DNA from: Paenibacillus sp. IHBB 10380
GTDB taxonomy: Bacteria > Bacillota > Bacilli > Paenibacillales > Paenibacillaceae
NCBI RefSeq assembly: GCF_000949425.1
Contig: NZ_CP010976.1
Location: 2,852,001-2,916,000, forward strand
Length of the DNA: 64,000 nt
Direction of reading: 5' to 3'
Part shown: positions 35,593 to 45,548 of the stretch, piece after piece
Numbering within the stretch: position 1 is the first letter of the stretch
How the letters are laid out: each line of letters starts with the position of its first letter
The notes under the pieces: generated by a model
The model's input: the letters and a program-made list of their open reading frames with translations, nothing else
Databases searched by the model: none
What the model was told of the DNA's origin: nothing
Translations under genes and position numbers: made by a program

Positions 35593-37656
35593 TTACTTGA
35601 TAAATGCATTCGGATCGAGAATCAAAGCAACCTGTCCATCTCCAAGAATAGTAGCACCCGAAAAACCCTGTATTTGCGGTAAATACGCACCCAATGACTT
35701 TAAGACAATTTCACTTTGCCCAATAAATTCATCAATTGCCAGCGCAGCAAGTCGTTCTCCTTTGCGGATAACAATAATTTCAGTCTCTTGTTCCTGTGAC
35801 TCATCAAAATCAGGTATGTCAAACAGACGACTTAAGGATATAAGAGGAATGTGAGAACCTCGGAATTCTATCATTTTGTTACCATGAACCGTCCGAACTT
35901 GATTGTTCTGAAGAATCGCAGTCTCAACGATAGACGCCAATGGGATTGCATACTTTTCAGATCCGATTTTAACTAGCATTGCAGCAATGATAGATAGAGT
36001 TAAAGGTAACTGAACAGAGAAATTAGTTCCTTTACCTGGTGTTGAAATAATCGTTACATGTCCACCAAGTGATGTAATTTTTGCCTTTACTACATCCAGC
36101 CCTACACCACGTCCTGAAACGTCTGAAATCTTCTCAGCCGTACTAAATCCTGGGGCGAATAGCAGTTGAAATACTTCTTCATCAGACATGTTCGCAGCCT
36201 GCGCCTCAGTCACAACTCCCTTTTTGAAAGCTGATTTAAGCACGTTCTCTCGATAGATCCCACGTCCATCTTCTTCAATTTCTATGAACACATGGTTACC
36301 ACTATGAAAAGCACGTAGATTGACGACTCCAACTTCTGGTTTACCTGCGGCCAATCGATCTGCAACAGGTTCAATTCCATGGTCCACTGCATTACGAATT
36401 AAGTGAACTAGTGGATCCCCAATCTCATCAATTACAGTACGATCAAGCTCTGTATCTGCTCCTGTGATTACTAAATCGATCTTTTTATCTAATGATTTCG
36501 CTAAATCACGTACCATGCGTGGGAATCGGTTAAAGACAGTATCTACAGGAACCATTCGAAGCTTCAGGACGATATTTTGCAAATCAGAGCTGACGCGGCT
36601 CATATGCTCTACAGTTTCAGTTAATGCTGTATTGCGTGCCTCACTTGCTAACTGTTCCAAACGAACACGGTCAATCAATAATTCGCTAAATAAATTCATG
36701 AGCACATCCAAGCGCTCAATATCAACACGAATTGTTCGAGATGGTGTACCAACATTTACTTTACCAGGTTCTTTAGGAGCAGCTGACTTTACATCTGGTG
36801 TAGGTGTAGGCATAGGTTTAGGATCTACGGAGACTACTTCAGAAGTTACGGCTACCTCAGCTATACCAGCAGCCATCTCACTCATAAGCTTCAATGACTC
36901 TTGATCCATTTCGATTACTTTCACTTTATCCATTTCAGATAAATTCAGTATCCTCTGTCTTAATTCTTCAGGATCCTCTTGTGTTATGTAATAAAGTGAA
37001 ATGCCTTGTTCAAATTCTCCTTGCTCAATATCTTGAACAGAAGGATTCGACTTTATAATCTCACCTGATCTTTCTAATAGATCAAAAGCCATGTACGCAC
37101 GTACGGCTTTTAACTGACAATCTTCACGAATGAAAATTTCAATGTAGAGAACACGATGGCCTTCTGCAATAGATTGATCAAGTACAGAATACTGAAATTC
37201 ATCCAATTGGATATCGTTATTAGCCGTGGCACTAGCTTCAGACTCGCTGGTAGAAGTCACATTAGTAGATAAATTTTCTCCTCGTACAATAGCTTGCAGT
37301 GAGGTTACGATAGCAGATACATCTGCTTTACCACTGCCACCATCCGTAATGTCCTGAACCATAGATTCCAGAGCATCCAAACTTTTGAAGAGTGTATCAA
37401 ATATAAAATCCTGCATTGCTAGCTTCTCGTTGCGTACCAAATCCAGAACATTCTCCATTTGATGGGTCAGTGAGGCAAGATCCTCGTACCCCATAGTTGC
37501 TGCCATTCCCTTAAGTGTATGTGCTGATCTAAAAATGACTTGGACAATACTCAGGTCACTTGGGCTAGCTTCTAATTCAAGCATTTTTTCGTTGAGAGAT
37601 TGCAGATGATCATTCGATTCATCTATAAACATGGATAGGTATTGGTTCATATCCAT
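35593..37656 (-). CDS. cheA: Chemotaxis histidine kinase CheA
   Basis: Receptor-controlled kinase that phosphorylates CheY and CheB. The 687-residue protein has the five usual domains: P1 HPt with the phospho-acceptor H46 in FRSAHTLKGMA; P2 CheY-binding (about 155-255); P3 dimerisation starting near TIRVDIERLDVLMNLFSELLI; P4 kinase with HLIRNAVDHGIE (N box), EDGRGI and SDVSGRGVGLDVV; and P5, a CheW-like C-terminal domain. It carries an AAGGAGGTG ribosome-binding site and follows cheB. Confidence 0.97.
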   Translation of the reverse strand: MDMNQYLSMFIDESNDHLQSLNEKMLELEASPSDLSIVQVIFRSAHTLKGMAATMGYEDLASLTHQMENVLDLVRNEKLAMQDFIFDTLFKSLDALESMVQDITDGGSGKADVSAIVTSLQAIVRGENLSTNVTSTSESEASATANNDIQLDEFQYSVLDQSIAEGHRVLYIEIFIREDCQLKAVRAYMAFDLLERSGEIIKSNPSVQDIEQGEFEQGISLYYITQEDPEELRQRILNLSEMDKVKVIEMDQESLKLMSEMAAGIAEVAVTSEVVSVDPKPMPTPTPDVKSAAPKEPGKVNVGTPSRTIRVDIERLDVLMNLFSELLIDRVRLEQLASEARNTALTETVEHMSRVSSDLQNIVLKLRMVPVDTVFNRFPRMVRDLAKSLDKKIDLVITGADTELDRTVIDEIGDPLVHLIRNAVDHGIEPVADRLAAGKPEVGVVNLRAFHSGNHVFIEIEEDGRGIYRENVLKSAFKKGVVTEAQAANMSDEEVFQLLFAPGFSTAEKISDVSGRGVGLDVVKAKITSLGGHVTIISTPGKGTNFSVQLPLTLSIIAAMLVKIGSEKYAIPLASIVETAILQNNQVRTVHGNKMIEFRGSHIPLISLSRLFDIPDFDESQEQETEIIVIRKGERLAALAIDEFIGQSEIVLKSLGAYLPQIQGFSGATILGDGQVALILDPNAFIK

Positions 37657-37690
37657 TAGGGATACACCTCCTTCATAAGTTCACGAAATG

Positions 37691-38974
37691 TTATTTCAGC
37701 ATTCGCACAATTTTGTTTGGAATTTCCTTCAGAGGTAAAATATGAGTCACACACTTTAATTCTACTGCAGAACGAGGCATTCCATATACAATGCATGTTT
37801 CTTCACTTTCTGCATATGTGTCTATCACACCCGAATCATAGAGTTTCTTCATAGTTCTAGCCCCATCACTTCCCATTCCTGTCAACAGAACAACATGACG
37901 CTCAATGTTATGAAGTGGTAGCAATGACTCAAACATCGTATCAACAGACGGTCTATGTCCATTACGTGCCTCTTCACCTGATATTGAAATCTTACATACT
38001 CCACTAGATGATCGTCTAACCGTCATATGGAATCCACCTGGGGCAATGTAAGCATATCCTTTTTGTAGAATCATTCCGTGCTCAGCCTCAACCACTTCAA
38101 TTGCACTAAAAGAGTTAAGTCGCTGAGCTAAAGACTTCGTAAATTTAGGAGGCATGTGCTGCACAATAATTATGGGTGCGGGTATGTCCTCAGGAATTCG
38201 TTCCAACAGTTCCTTTAACGCTCTTGGGCCTCCAGTAGAACAACCAATCGCTATTAAATGTTGCCAAGAACCTTCTTCTTGTTTTGCACTAGGTGTAACT
38301 TTTATCAGTTCCGGCAATGGTGCAACTACTCTTTTAATGACTTGTTCTGGTTTGACAGGCTTAGTCATCTTCTTCACAGGTTCGTTCAACCTATTATGCT
38401 TTGGCTTGGGTACTTCTATTTGGGGTATTTTTCGCGTAGGAGCCTTAACTTCGGGCGTCTTTTCACTTCTAGCTATAAATACCACAGGTTCAGAATTCGT
38501 TCTGAAGGTTGTCTTCTCGACTACTTCATTCTTCTTTCTTACTTCTTCTACTCTCCAAGCCGTTCTTCTTTGTTTTGCTTGCATTGCGCTATGCATTTTC
38601 TCAAGCAGTATTTCCTTTACCTGAATAATGTCCTGCGAATTACTTGCCGAAGGCTTACGAATGAAATCGAAAGCTCCTGACTCTAACGCCAAGATGGTCT
38701 CTCTCATCCCAGATTCATTAATCCCAGACAACATGATCACTGGGATTGGATAGACATCCATCACAGCCCTCAAGGCTTCCAGTCCATTCATTTCAGGCAT
38801 TTCAACATCCATAGTGACAATATCCGGTTTGAGCTCCGTAATTTTTTGGATTGCTTCACAGCCGTTCACTGCCGTACCTACGACTTGAAATACAGAATCT
38901 GTCTCAATTAAATCCGTTATAATTTTGCGCATGAATGCAGAATCATCCACGACTACGACTTTATAAGAATCCAT
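37691..38974 (-). CDS. cheB: Chemotaxis response regulator protein-glutamate methylesterase CheB
   Basis: Phosphorylation-activated methylesterase and deamidase of chemoreceptors. The 427-residue protein has an N-terminal receiver domain (phospho-site D56 in PDIVTMDVEMP, with DD at 10-11) and a C-terminal esterase (catalytic Ser246 in IGCSTGGPRALKEL, His in VQHMPPKFT, Asp in TGMGSDGA). The linker, about residues 127-236, is unusually long and rich in Lys, Pro, Val and Thr; B. subtilis CheB is about 357 residues long. No cheR is present in the window. Confidence 0.95.
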   Translation of the reverse strand: MDSYKVVVVDDSAFMRKIITDLIETDSVFQVVGTAVNGCEAIQKITELKPDIVTMDVEMPEMNGLEALRAVMDVYPIPVIMLSGINESGMRETILALESGAFDFIRKPSASNSQDIIQVKEILLEKMHSAMQAKQRRTAWRVEEVRKKNEVVEKTTFRTNSEPVVFIARSEKTPEVKAPTRKIPQIEVPKPKHNRLNEPVKKMTKPVKPEQVIKRVVAPLPELIKVTPSAKQEEGSWQHLIAIGCSTGGPRALKELLERIPEDIPAPIIIVQHMPPKFTKSLAQRLNSFSAIEVVEAEHGMILQKGYAYIAPGGFHMTVRRSSSGVCKISISGEEARNGHRPSVDTMFESLLPLHNIERHVVLLTGMGSDGARTMKKLYDSGVIDTYAESEETCIVYGMPRSAVELKCVTHILPLKEIPNKIVRMLK

Positions 38975-39010
38975 CGCATTTTCACCTCTATCCTTTTTAC
39001 AGAAGAATCA

Positions 39011-39901
39011 TTAAGTTCGTTGTAGCCACTTTTGCATAAATCCTTTGATTCCTGTCAAGGTGTTCGGTTGTATGGAATTAGGGACTACCATATAACGCCT
39101 AGCAAGACGCTGAATATCCCTTGTTGCAGTACAATTAGGAAAGGCAATAGAAAATGGAACTTGTTTTTTTACAGATTGCACCACCCGAGCATCCTCGCTA
39201 ATATAACCAAGCATTGAAATTTCTAAATCTAAAAATTGCTTCGCAGCTAACATAATCTTGTTACCTGTACGCAAAGCTTCTTTTTCATCTCCAGCCCGGT
39301 TAATAATTAACTGGAAGGGTACCTGATCATCTATCCCTCTTATGACTTTGATTAAAGCATAAGCATCGGTGATCGATGTAGGTTCCGGTGTTGTTACAAC
39401 AAGGCATTCATCAGCAGAAGTTATAAACTGTATATTTTCTTTTGATAATCCTGCTCCTGTATCAAAAAGGATATAATCCATTTCATTTGCCATAAGCTCA
39501 ATCTGTGAACTGAAGTACTGAAGATCAACATCCGAAAGTGAAATAAGATCAGCCATTCCAGATCCTCCAGAAATGTAGGACAATGCGTTAGGGCCTTTTC
39601 CAATGATCTCTTGTATACTTTTTTCACGACTTAGTAGATGATATAGGTTGTACTTCGATGATGTACCCATGAGTACATCAATGTTGGCCATACCAATATC
39701 AGCATCAAAGATTAGTACTTTTTTACCGAGAGTCTGTAAAGCTAGCGCGAAGTTTAACGTAAAGTTAGACTTACCTACACCCCCTTTACCACTCGATACG
39801 GTAATAAATTTAGCTAACCTTGGGCCCTGCATTTCTCTTGATGACTTGGTATTCTCTCTAATAGAAACTAACTTCCTTAAGGAATGAGCTTGATCACTCA
39901 T
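39011..39901 (-). CDS. flhG: Flagellar number/placement ATPase FlhG (MinD family)
   Basis: MinD/ParA-type ATPase that works with FlhF to set number and position of flagella (B. subtilis YlxH). The 296-residue protein has a deviant Walker A, VSSGKGGVGKSN (about 32-43), the switch DADIGMANIDVLMG and DTGAGLS. An N-terminal basic helix (LRKLVSIRE, DQAH region) may be the FlhF-activating segment. It overlaps the flhF stop by 4 bp. Confidence 0.94.
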   Translation of the reverse strand: MSDQAHSLRKLVSIRENTKSSREMQGPRLAKFITVSSGKGGVGKSNFTLNFALALQTLGKKVLIFDADIGMANIDVLMGTSSKYNLYHLLSREKSIQEIIGKGPNALSYISGGSGMADLISLSDVDLQYFSSQIELMANEMDYILFDTGAGLSKENIQFITSADECLVVTTPEPTSITDAYALIKVIRGIDDQVPFQLIINRAGDEKEALRTGNKIMLAAKQFLDLEISMLGYISEDARVVQSVKKQVPFSIAFPNCTATRDIQRLARRYMVVPNSIQPNTLTGIKGFMQKWLQRT

Positions 39902-41283
39902 AACCCATCTTCTCCTAGCAACAGTTCACATAGTAAATTCTCATCTAACAGCATCAGATCATCTGGAACATTCTGTCCATTGGTTAGATATGAAAGGTGA
40001 AGAGGATAATGATGTAATAGATTCAGAATAGAACCATAACTCGAGGTCTCATCCTGCTTCGTAAAGATAATCTTATCCAATCCATACTTGCTAAAATGCT
40101 CAGTTATTTGGATCATGTCTTGACTCTTAGAGGTTAAACTAAGAACCAAATAAGTTTCACTATTTCCAACTGGAGATAATAAGCTTTGAAGTTCTGAGAC
40201 TAACATTTCATTACGATAGTTTCGCCCCGCAGTATCCATCAATATGAGATCACAATAATCAAGACGCTGCATAGCACGTTGCATATCACCTGGGGATTGC
40301 ACAACTTCCAGCGGCACATTAAGAATAGATGCATATGTTCTCAATTGCTCTACTGCCGAAATTCGATACGTATCCGAAGTAATGAATCCTACCTTTCGCT
40401 GGTACCGAAACAACTGTTCTGCTGCCAGCTTAGCAATGGTTGTCGTTTTACCTACTCCTGTTGGACCCGCAATATATACAATCTTTGTATCTTGCTCAAT
40501 CCCTCCACCTAAATGATCAGAGAGGAAGGAAGTAAGTTTATCACGTATATATTGCTTGATCTGCTGTTCGTCCATTAATTTACCGCTCTGTTCCCACTTC
40601 TCCATAGCCTCTTCCAGCCATTTATCTCTAAGTTCTGGGTCTACTTCTTGTTGGATCAGTTGATCTTCCAAGCTTTGTAGAGGTGCTGGAAGTTGCAGAT
40701 TCAGTGTCGATTGTCGAGACATTTTGGCCATCCACAGCTTCATCTCCCTAATCTCCTGAAGCAGCTGATCTTCCCCAACAAGTGTCTTATGTGAAGTCTC
40801 AGGCTGTTTCTGCAAAGCCTCGATAGGATGTTGAGGCATTTCCGGCACATCTGCAATAGCGATAGCAGCTGCGACGCTCTTTGCTGTTGTGAAATCAACA
40901 TTATCCTCTTTAGTAACTGGAGCTGGATCACCTTTCATGCCTGCATTAAGCGTATCCGTGGTTCTTCGATAAGCTTCGGGAACAGCTCTCCTCGGAACAG
41001 TTAGAGAAGGAACGGTACTAGTTGTAACAGCCATCTCAGAATGAGCGTGATTGGGCACATTCTGTTTAACCGGTCTCGGAAGTTTGGCTGAGTTATTGGG
41101 ATTAGTCTGTCCTTCATTCTCGACTGCAGCCATGACTTCAATCCTTTTCTTCCGGAACATTCCTAAGAAGCCACCCACTTTGATCTCCTTAGTACTCAGC
41201 ATGACTGCGTTGCTTCCTAGATCGTTTCGGATCTGAAGCATAGCTTCCGGCATATTATCGACTACGTACCGTTTCACTCTCAT
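39898..41283 (-). CDS. flhF: Flagellar SRP-like GTPase FlhF
   Basis: SRP-family GTPase that positions flagellar assembly sites. The 461-residue protein has the N-terminal B domain (VKRYVVDNMPEAMLQIRNDLGSNAVM), a long variable linker (about 55-215, Pro/Thr/Ala-rich), helical N domain and the G domain with P-loop [11 protein letters not shown] (272-282), DTYRISAVEQLRTYASIL, DTAGRN and the specificity motif TKQDE (replacing TKxD). It is about 95 residues longer than the B. subtilis protein because of the linker. It overlaps flhA by 4 bp. Confidence 0.95.
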   Translation of the reverse strand: MRVKRYVVDNMPEAMLQIRNDLGSNAVMLSTKEIKVGGFLGMFRKKRIEVMAAVENEGQTNPNNSAKLPRPVKQNVPNHAHSEMAVTTSTVPSLTVPRRAVPEAYRRTTDTLNAGMKGDPAPVTKEDNVDFTTAKSVAAAIAIADVPEMPQHPIEALQKQPETSHKTLVGEDQLLQEIREMKLWMAKMSRQSTLNLQLPAPLQSLEDQLIQQEVDPELRDKWLEEAMEKWEQSGKLMDEQQIKQYIRDKLTSFLSDHLGGGIEQDTKIVYIAGPTGVGKTTTIAKLAAEQLFRYQRKVGFITSDTYRISAVEQLRTYASILNVPLEVVQSPGDMQRAMQRLDYCDLILMDTAGRNYRNEMLVSELQSLLSPVGNSETYLVLSLTSKSQDMIQITEHFSKYGLDKIIFTKQDETSSYGSILNLLHHYPLHLSYLTNGQNVPDDLMLLDENLLCELLLGEDGL

Positions 41284-43313
41284 AAATTCACCACTCCGAC
41301 GCTTTGAATTTCAACATTAGGTTCCAGTTCGCTATAAGATAGCACCGGAATGTCCTGCATAGTTCTCTCAATGACTTGCCGTAGATACATACGAATGGTT
41401 GGCGAAGTTAGAAAGATAGGCTGTTGTCCTGACTGTAATAAGCGATTAATCTGTTCATTAAGCTTTTGATACACCGTCTGTGTTGAAACAGGGTCCATAG
41501 CAAGATAACTTCCCTGTTCTGACTGTTGCACACTTTCAGCAATTTTCTTCTCAAGTGTAGGTCCTACAGTTATGACCTTCAAAGTCTCTCCCTCTTGAGA
41601 ATACTGCTGGGTAATTTGTCTTGAGAGAGCCTGTCTTACATATTCCGTCAGAACATCAGGGTCTTTTGAATAATTACCATAGTCAGCTAATGTTTCAAAA
41701 ATAGTTACTAAATCACGCACAGATATCTTTTCTCGAAGTAACTTCGCAAGCACTTTCTGTACATCACCCACGGATAGAACCGATGGAATGAGTTCATCCA
41801 CAAGCACAGGATAACTGTCTCTTAAATTGTCGATCAGTGTCTTTGTCTCTTGACGACCAATTAATTCGTGTGCATGTTTCTTAATCAACTCGGTTAGATG
41901 TGTTGCAACTACCGAGGGTGAGTCCACGACAGTATACCCGGATAATTCCGCACGTTCTTTCGTGGATTCATCAATCCATAAGGCAGGAAGCCCAAAAGCA
42001 GGTTCCAATGTCTCAATACCTGATATCGATTCATCTTCATACCCAGGACTCATTGCTAAATAGTGATTTAGTAATAATTCACCACCGCCTACGGCATTTC
42101 CTTTAATTTTTATGACATATTCGTTCGGTTTTAGTTGAATATTGTCGCGAATTCGGATAACAGGCACTACAAGTCCTAATTCAAGTGCACACTGCCTACG
42201 TATCATAATAATTCTATCTAGTAAATCTCCACCTTGTTGCGTGTCGGCCAGAGGAATTAAACCATAGCCAAATTCAAATTCAATGGGATCTACTTGCAAT
42301 AAATTGATAACACTTTCTGGACTTCGGACCTCTTCGATTTGCTGCTCCTCCTCCATTTGCACTTCAGCCATTTGTTTTTTCTCCAAGTTCTTCTGCATCT
42401 TCCAAGCAGCATAAGCCAAGAGGAGGGCTAACGGTAATGTAGAAATTACATGAATGGGTGTAAAGAATCCCAGAAATGCAATCGTAACAGCAACAATATA
42501 AATCAACTTAGGATAAGAGAATAATTGTCCTGTTAAATCATCTGCTAAATTCCCTTCCGAAGAAGCTCTAGTTACAATCAATCCTGCAGCGGTAGATATT
42601 AATAGCGCTGGGATCTGACTTACTAATCCATCACCGATCGTTAGGATAGAATAGGTCGAAAGTGCCTCTGAAAAGGGCATACCATGAATGGTCATTCCAA
42701 TAATGAAGCCACCAACCAAGTTAATTATCAAAATAATGATACTTGCTATAGCGTCCCCTTTAACGAATTTACTGGCACCATCCATAGCACCGTAGAAATC
42801 CGCCTCACGTTCCACTTTACTACGACGATCTCTTGCTTGCTTCTCATTGATCAATCCTGCGTTCAAATCAGCGTCGATACTCATTTGCTTACCAGGCATT
42901 GCATCCAAAGTAAAGCGTGCTGCAACTTCCGCCACACGCTCAGAACCTTTAGTAATTACAATAAACTGCACTACCACTAGAATTAGAAATACTACAAAAC
43001 CAATTGCAATTTGGCCACCTGCTATCCAACTACCGAACGTAGCAACTACCGTTCCCGCATCACCATTTGAAAGGATTAGCTTTGTTGTCGAGATATTCAA
43101 CGATAAACGGAATAACGTAGTAATGAGGAGAAGCGATGGGAAAATAGAAAACTGCAAGGCTTCTGTAGTATTCATGGATACAAGTAAAATCATAAGTGCA
43201 ATAGAGATGTTAACAACCAACAATACATCGAGCAACCATGACGGGATCGGAAGAATCATCATTAATACGATACCGATGACTCCTACCAGCACTGTAATAT
43301 CTTTTATTTTCAA
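41280..43313 (-). CDS. flhA: Flagellar type III export gate protein FlhA
   Basis: Export gate component, with eight membrane helices in the N-terminal half and a cytoplasmic domain that docks chaperone-substrate complexes. I prefer the TTG at 43313 (MKIKDITVLVGVIG), preceded by AAGGA; a GTG 24 nt upstream has a poorer site. About 677 residues. The FHIPEP family segment shows as RVAEVAARFTLDAMPGKQMSIDADLNAGLI, the C-terminal domain begins near residue 330 after an Glu/Gln-rich linker. It starts soon after the flhB stop. Confidence 0.96.
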   Translation of the reverse strand: MKIKDITVLVGVIGIVLMMILPIPSWLLDVLLVVNISIALMILLVSMNTTEALQFSIFPSLLLITTLFRLSLNISTTKLILSNGDAGTVVATFGSWIAGGQIAIGFVVFLILVVVQFIVITKGSERVAEVAARFTLDAMPGKQMSIDADLNAGLINEKQARDRRSKVEREADFYGAMDGASKFVKGDAIASIIILIINLVGGFIIGMTIHGMPFSEALSTYSILTIGDGLVSQIPALLISTAAGLIVTRASSEGNLADDLTGQLFSYPKLIYIVAVTIAFLGFFTPIHVISTLPLALLLAYAAWKMQKNLEKKQMAEVQMEEEQQIEEVRSPESVINLLQVDPIEFEFGYGLIPLADTQQGGDLLDRIIMIRRQCALELGLVVPVIRIRDNIQLKPNEYVIKIKGNAVGGGELLLNHYLAMSPGYEDESISGIETLEPAFGLPALWIDESTKERAELSGYTVVDSPSVVATHLTELIKKHAHELIGRQETKTLIDNLRDSYPVLVDELIPSVLSVGDVQKVLAKLLREKISVRDLVTIFETLADYGNYSKDPDVLTEYVRQALSRQITQQYSQEGETLKVITVGPTLEKKIAESVQQSEQGSYLAMDPVSTQTVYQKLNEQINRLLQSGQQPIFLTSPTIRMYLRQVIERTMQDIPVLSYSELEPNVEIQSVGVVNL

Positions 43314-43339
43314 GGCTTCCTTCGCCTCCGATCCCACAA

Positions 43340-44452
43340 TTATTTGGCTTTACCTTTAAGTTTATATACATAAGCCAGTACTTCGGCTACTGCTTGAAAC
43401 AAATCAGCAGGAATGGAGTCTCCGATTTCCGCCCTTTGAAACAACGCTCGAGCCAACGGCTTGTTTTCCATAGTCATAACGCCATGCTCTTTAGCAATTT
43501 CCCGGATGCGTAAAGCCATATAGTCCTGACCCTTCGCTATAATAATTGGAGCCTCCATTTGTGTTCCATCATATTGCAATGCGATTGCAAAGTGAGTAGG
43601 ATTGGTAATAATAACGTCTGCTTTAGGGACTTCCTGCATCATACGCTGCATGGCCATCCTTCGTTGGCGTTCCCGTATTTTACCTTTTATGAGAGGGTCT
43701 CCTTCCATCTTCTTATACTCATCCTTAATATCTTGTTTAGACATTCGAATGCCCTTTTCATATTCATAACGCTGATAAATGTAATCGAACACTGCAAGTA
43801 TGAATAAAGCAGATGCAATTTTAAGTCCAAGTGTAAGTGTTAAACCTGCAGTAAATGACAAGATCGATTCAACATTAATTTCGGCAAGTGAAGCAATATT
43901 TGACATTTGTCCCGATAATGTACTGTATACCAGATAACCTATGATCAGTATTTTGAAAATTGATTTCGCGAATTCCACCAATGATCGAATAGAGAAAATA
44001 TTTTTAAAGCCCTTAATTGGATTGATTTTACTGAATTTTATTTTGAGTGAGTCACCCGTTAACATAAATCCTACTTGAACCAAATTTACGATCAACGCCA
44101 TAACGATAACTATGATAAAAACAGGTGCCAGGATAAGTAGAATTTGTATACTATACTGCGTCAATAGGTCCATTACATTTTCAATCGTAATGTCCATAGA
44201 CATTCTATTCATGAACACATCTTTATATAGGTCAACAACTCGTTCTTTAATGTAGCCACTAAACACAAGGAGACTTAGAAAACATGTAAGAAGAATAACA
44301 GAGGTTGAGAGCTCTGCACTCTTTGCAACTTGACCCTTTTTACGCGTATCCTGACGTTTCTTAGGCGTTGCCTTTTCTGTCTTTTCTCCAGAGAATAATT
44401 GCAAATCTAACGGATACCTAGAAGTTATCCTTCGTTTCTCCACCTTACTCAT
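43340..44452 (-). CDS. flhB: Flagellar export switch protein FlhB
   Basis: Substrate-specificity switch of the flagellar export apparatus. The 370-residue protein has an N-terminal basic region with EKTEKATPKKRQDTRKKGQV, four membrane helices (about 49-67, 100-130, 160-180, 195-225) and a cytoplasmic tail with the autocleavage site NPTH at 284-287. The N of NPTH is cleaved when hook assembly is complete. It overlaps fliR by 4 bp and is followed by flhA. Confidence 0.96.
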   Translation of the reverse strand: MSKVEKRRITSRYPLDLQLFSGEKTEKATPKKRQDTRKKGQVAKSAELSTSVILLTCFLSLLVFSGYIKERVVDLYKDVFMNRMSMDITIENVMDLLTQYSIQILLILAPVFIIVIVMALIVNLVQVGFMLTGDSLKIKFSKINPIKGFKNIFSIRSLVEFAKSIFKILIIGYLVYSTLSGQMSNIASLAEINVESILSFTAGLTLTLGLKIASALFILAVFDYIYQRYEYEKGIRMSKQDIKDEYKKMEGDPLIKGKIRERQRRMAMQRMMQEVPKADVIITNPTHFAIALQYDGTQMEAPIIIAKGQDYMALRIREIAKEHGVMTMENKPLARALFQRAEIGDSIPADLFQAVAEVLAYVYKLKGKAK

Positions 44453-45243
44453 GTCGGCCGACTCCCAATAACCCCTAACAGATTCTGCAAGGATTTAAAC
44501 AATATTTCAAATAAATTACTGAATACATAAGTGAAACTAGGAACAAGTATTAGCAACATGGTCAAACCTAAAAATATTTTGAGTGGAACACCGATCACAA
44601 ATATATTAAATTGTGGTGCTGTTTTAGCTAAAAATCCAAGTCCAACATCAGCCAAGAACATAGCTACTACAATCGGTGCTGACATCTGAAAGGCCAAAAT
44701 AAAAGCTTCACTAAAAGTTCTAATTAAGAGCTCTGAAATATTTCCAGTAAAAAGCCTCAAATAAAAATCATTAGACAATGGAATCCATTCATAGCTATAA
44801 AAAATAGCATCTAACAAATAATGATGTCCATTCATACTCAAAAACAACAATACCGAAATCATATATTTAAAACTCCCAAGTATAGGAACTGACGCTCCTG
44901 TCATGGGATCCAGTACATTCGCAATACCGAATCCTACTTGAATATCAATAAATGAACCCGCTGTTTGTATAACAGTAAACATCAAGTAAGCGATAAACCC
45001 CAGTAATAGTCCTATTAACACTTCACTAAAGATGAGCAAGACATAGGTCATATCAGCAGGCACTTTTTGGTTTAAACCACTCGTAAGATATACCACCATA
45101 CTAATGAAGAATGAGATACCAATTTTAAAAATATTCGGAACACCTTTAGAAGAATAGATAGGTGCTACGACAAAAAAAGATGTAATTCGACAAAAAATAA
45201 GCAAAAAAGCAGGATAACTTTGCAATAATATTTCCATGGACAT
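44449..45243 (-). CDS. fliR: Flagellar export protein FliR
   Basis: Core subunit of the FliPQR export gate. The 264-residue protein is almost entirely hydrophobic, with about six helices; the FliR family segment SEVLIGLLLGFIAYLMFTVIQTAGSFIDIQVGFG is present near residue 75, and FLADVGLGFLAKTAPQFNIFVIGVPLKI near 190. It overlaps flhB by 4 bp and follows fliQ by 5 bp. Confidence 0.95.
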   Translation of the reverse strand: MSMEILLQSYPAFLLIFCRITSFFVVAPIYSSKGVPNIFKIGISFFISMVVYLTSGLNQKVPADMTYVLLIFSEVLIGLLLGFIAYLMFTVIQTAGSFIDIQVGFGIANVLDPMTGASVPILGSFKYMISVLLFLSMNGHHYLLDAIFYSYEWIPLSNDFYLRLFTGNISELLIRTFSEAFILAFQMSAPIVVAMFLADVGLGFLAKTAPQFNIFVIGVPLKIFLGLTMLLILVPSFTYVFSNLFEILFKSLQNLLGVIGSRPT

Positions 45244-45248
45244 TCAGC

Positions 45249-45518
45249 CTAACCGATGTATTTATACAAATTATCTAGAATATTGAAAGTAAAATCTACC
45301 ATCGTTGTTAGTATCCATGGACCAAATATGATAAGTGATACTAACACAGCAACGATTTTAGGTACAAAGGCTAGAGTTTGTTCTTGAATTTGAGTTGTAG
45401 CTTGAAAAATACTAATAATCAAACCGACCACCAAACCCATTAACAACATCGGAGCACTTACCTTAAGTACAGTATAAACGGCCTGTCCAGCCAAACCTAT
45501 GATGAAATCCGAACTCAT
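45249..45518 (-). CDS. fliQ: Flagellar export protein FliQ
   Basis: Small FliPQR gate subunit with two membrane helices (about 13-35 and 52-72). The 89-residue protein contains LMGLVVGLIISIFQATTQIQEQTLAFVPKI, the conserved core of FliQ. The ATG at 45518 is followed by fliR only 5 bp after its stop. Confidence 0.96.
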   Translation of the reverse strand: MSSDFIIGLAGQAVYTVLKVSAPMLLMGLVVGLIISIFQATTQIQEQTLAFVPKIVAVLVSLIIFGPWILTTMVDFTFNILDNLYKYIG

Positions 45519-45548
45519 GATCGACCTCCCCCATACCTGTATACGTTT

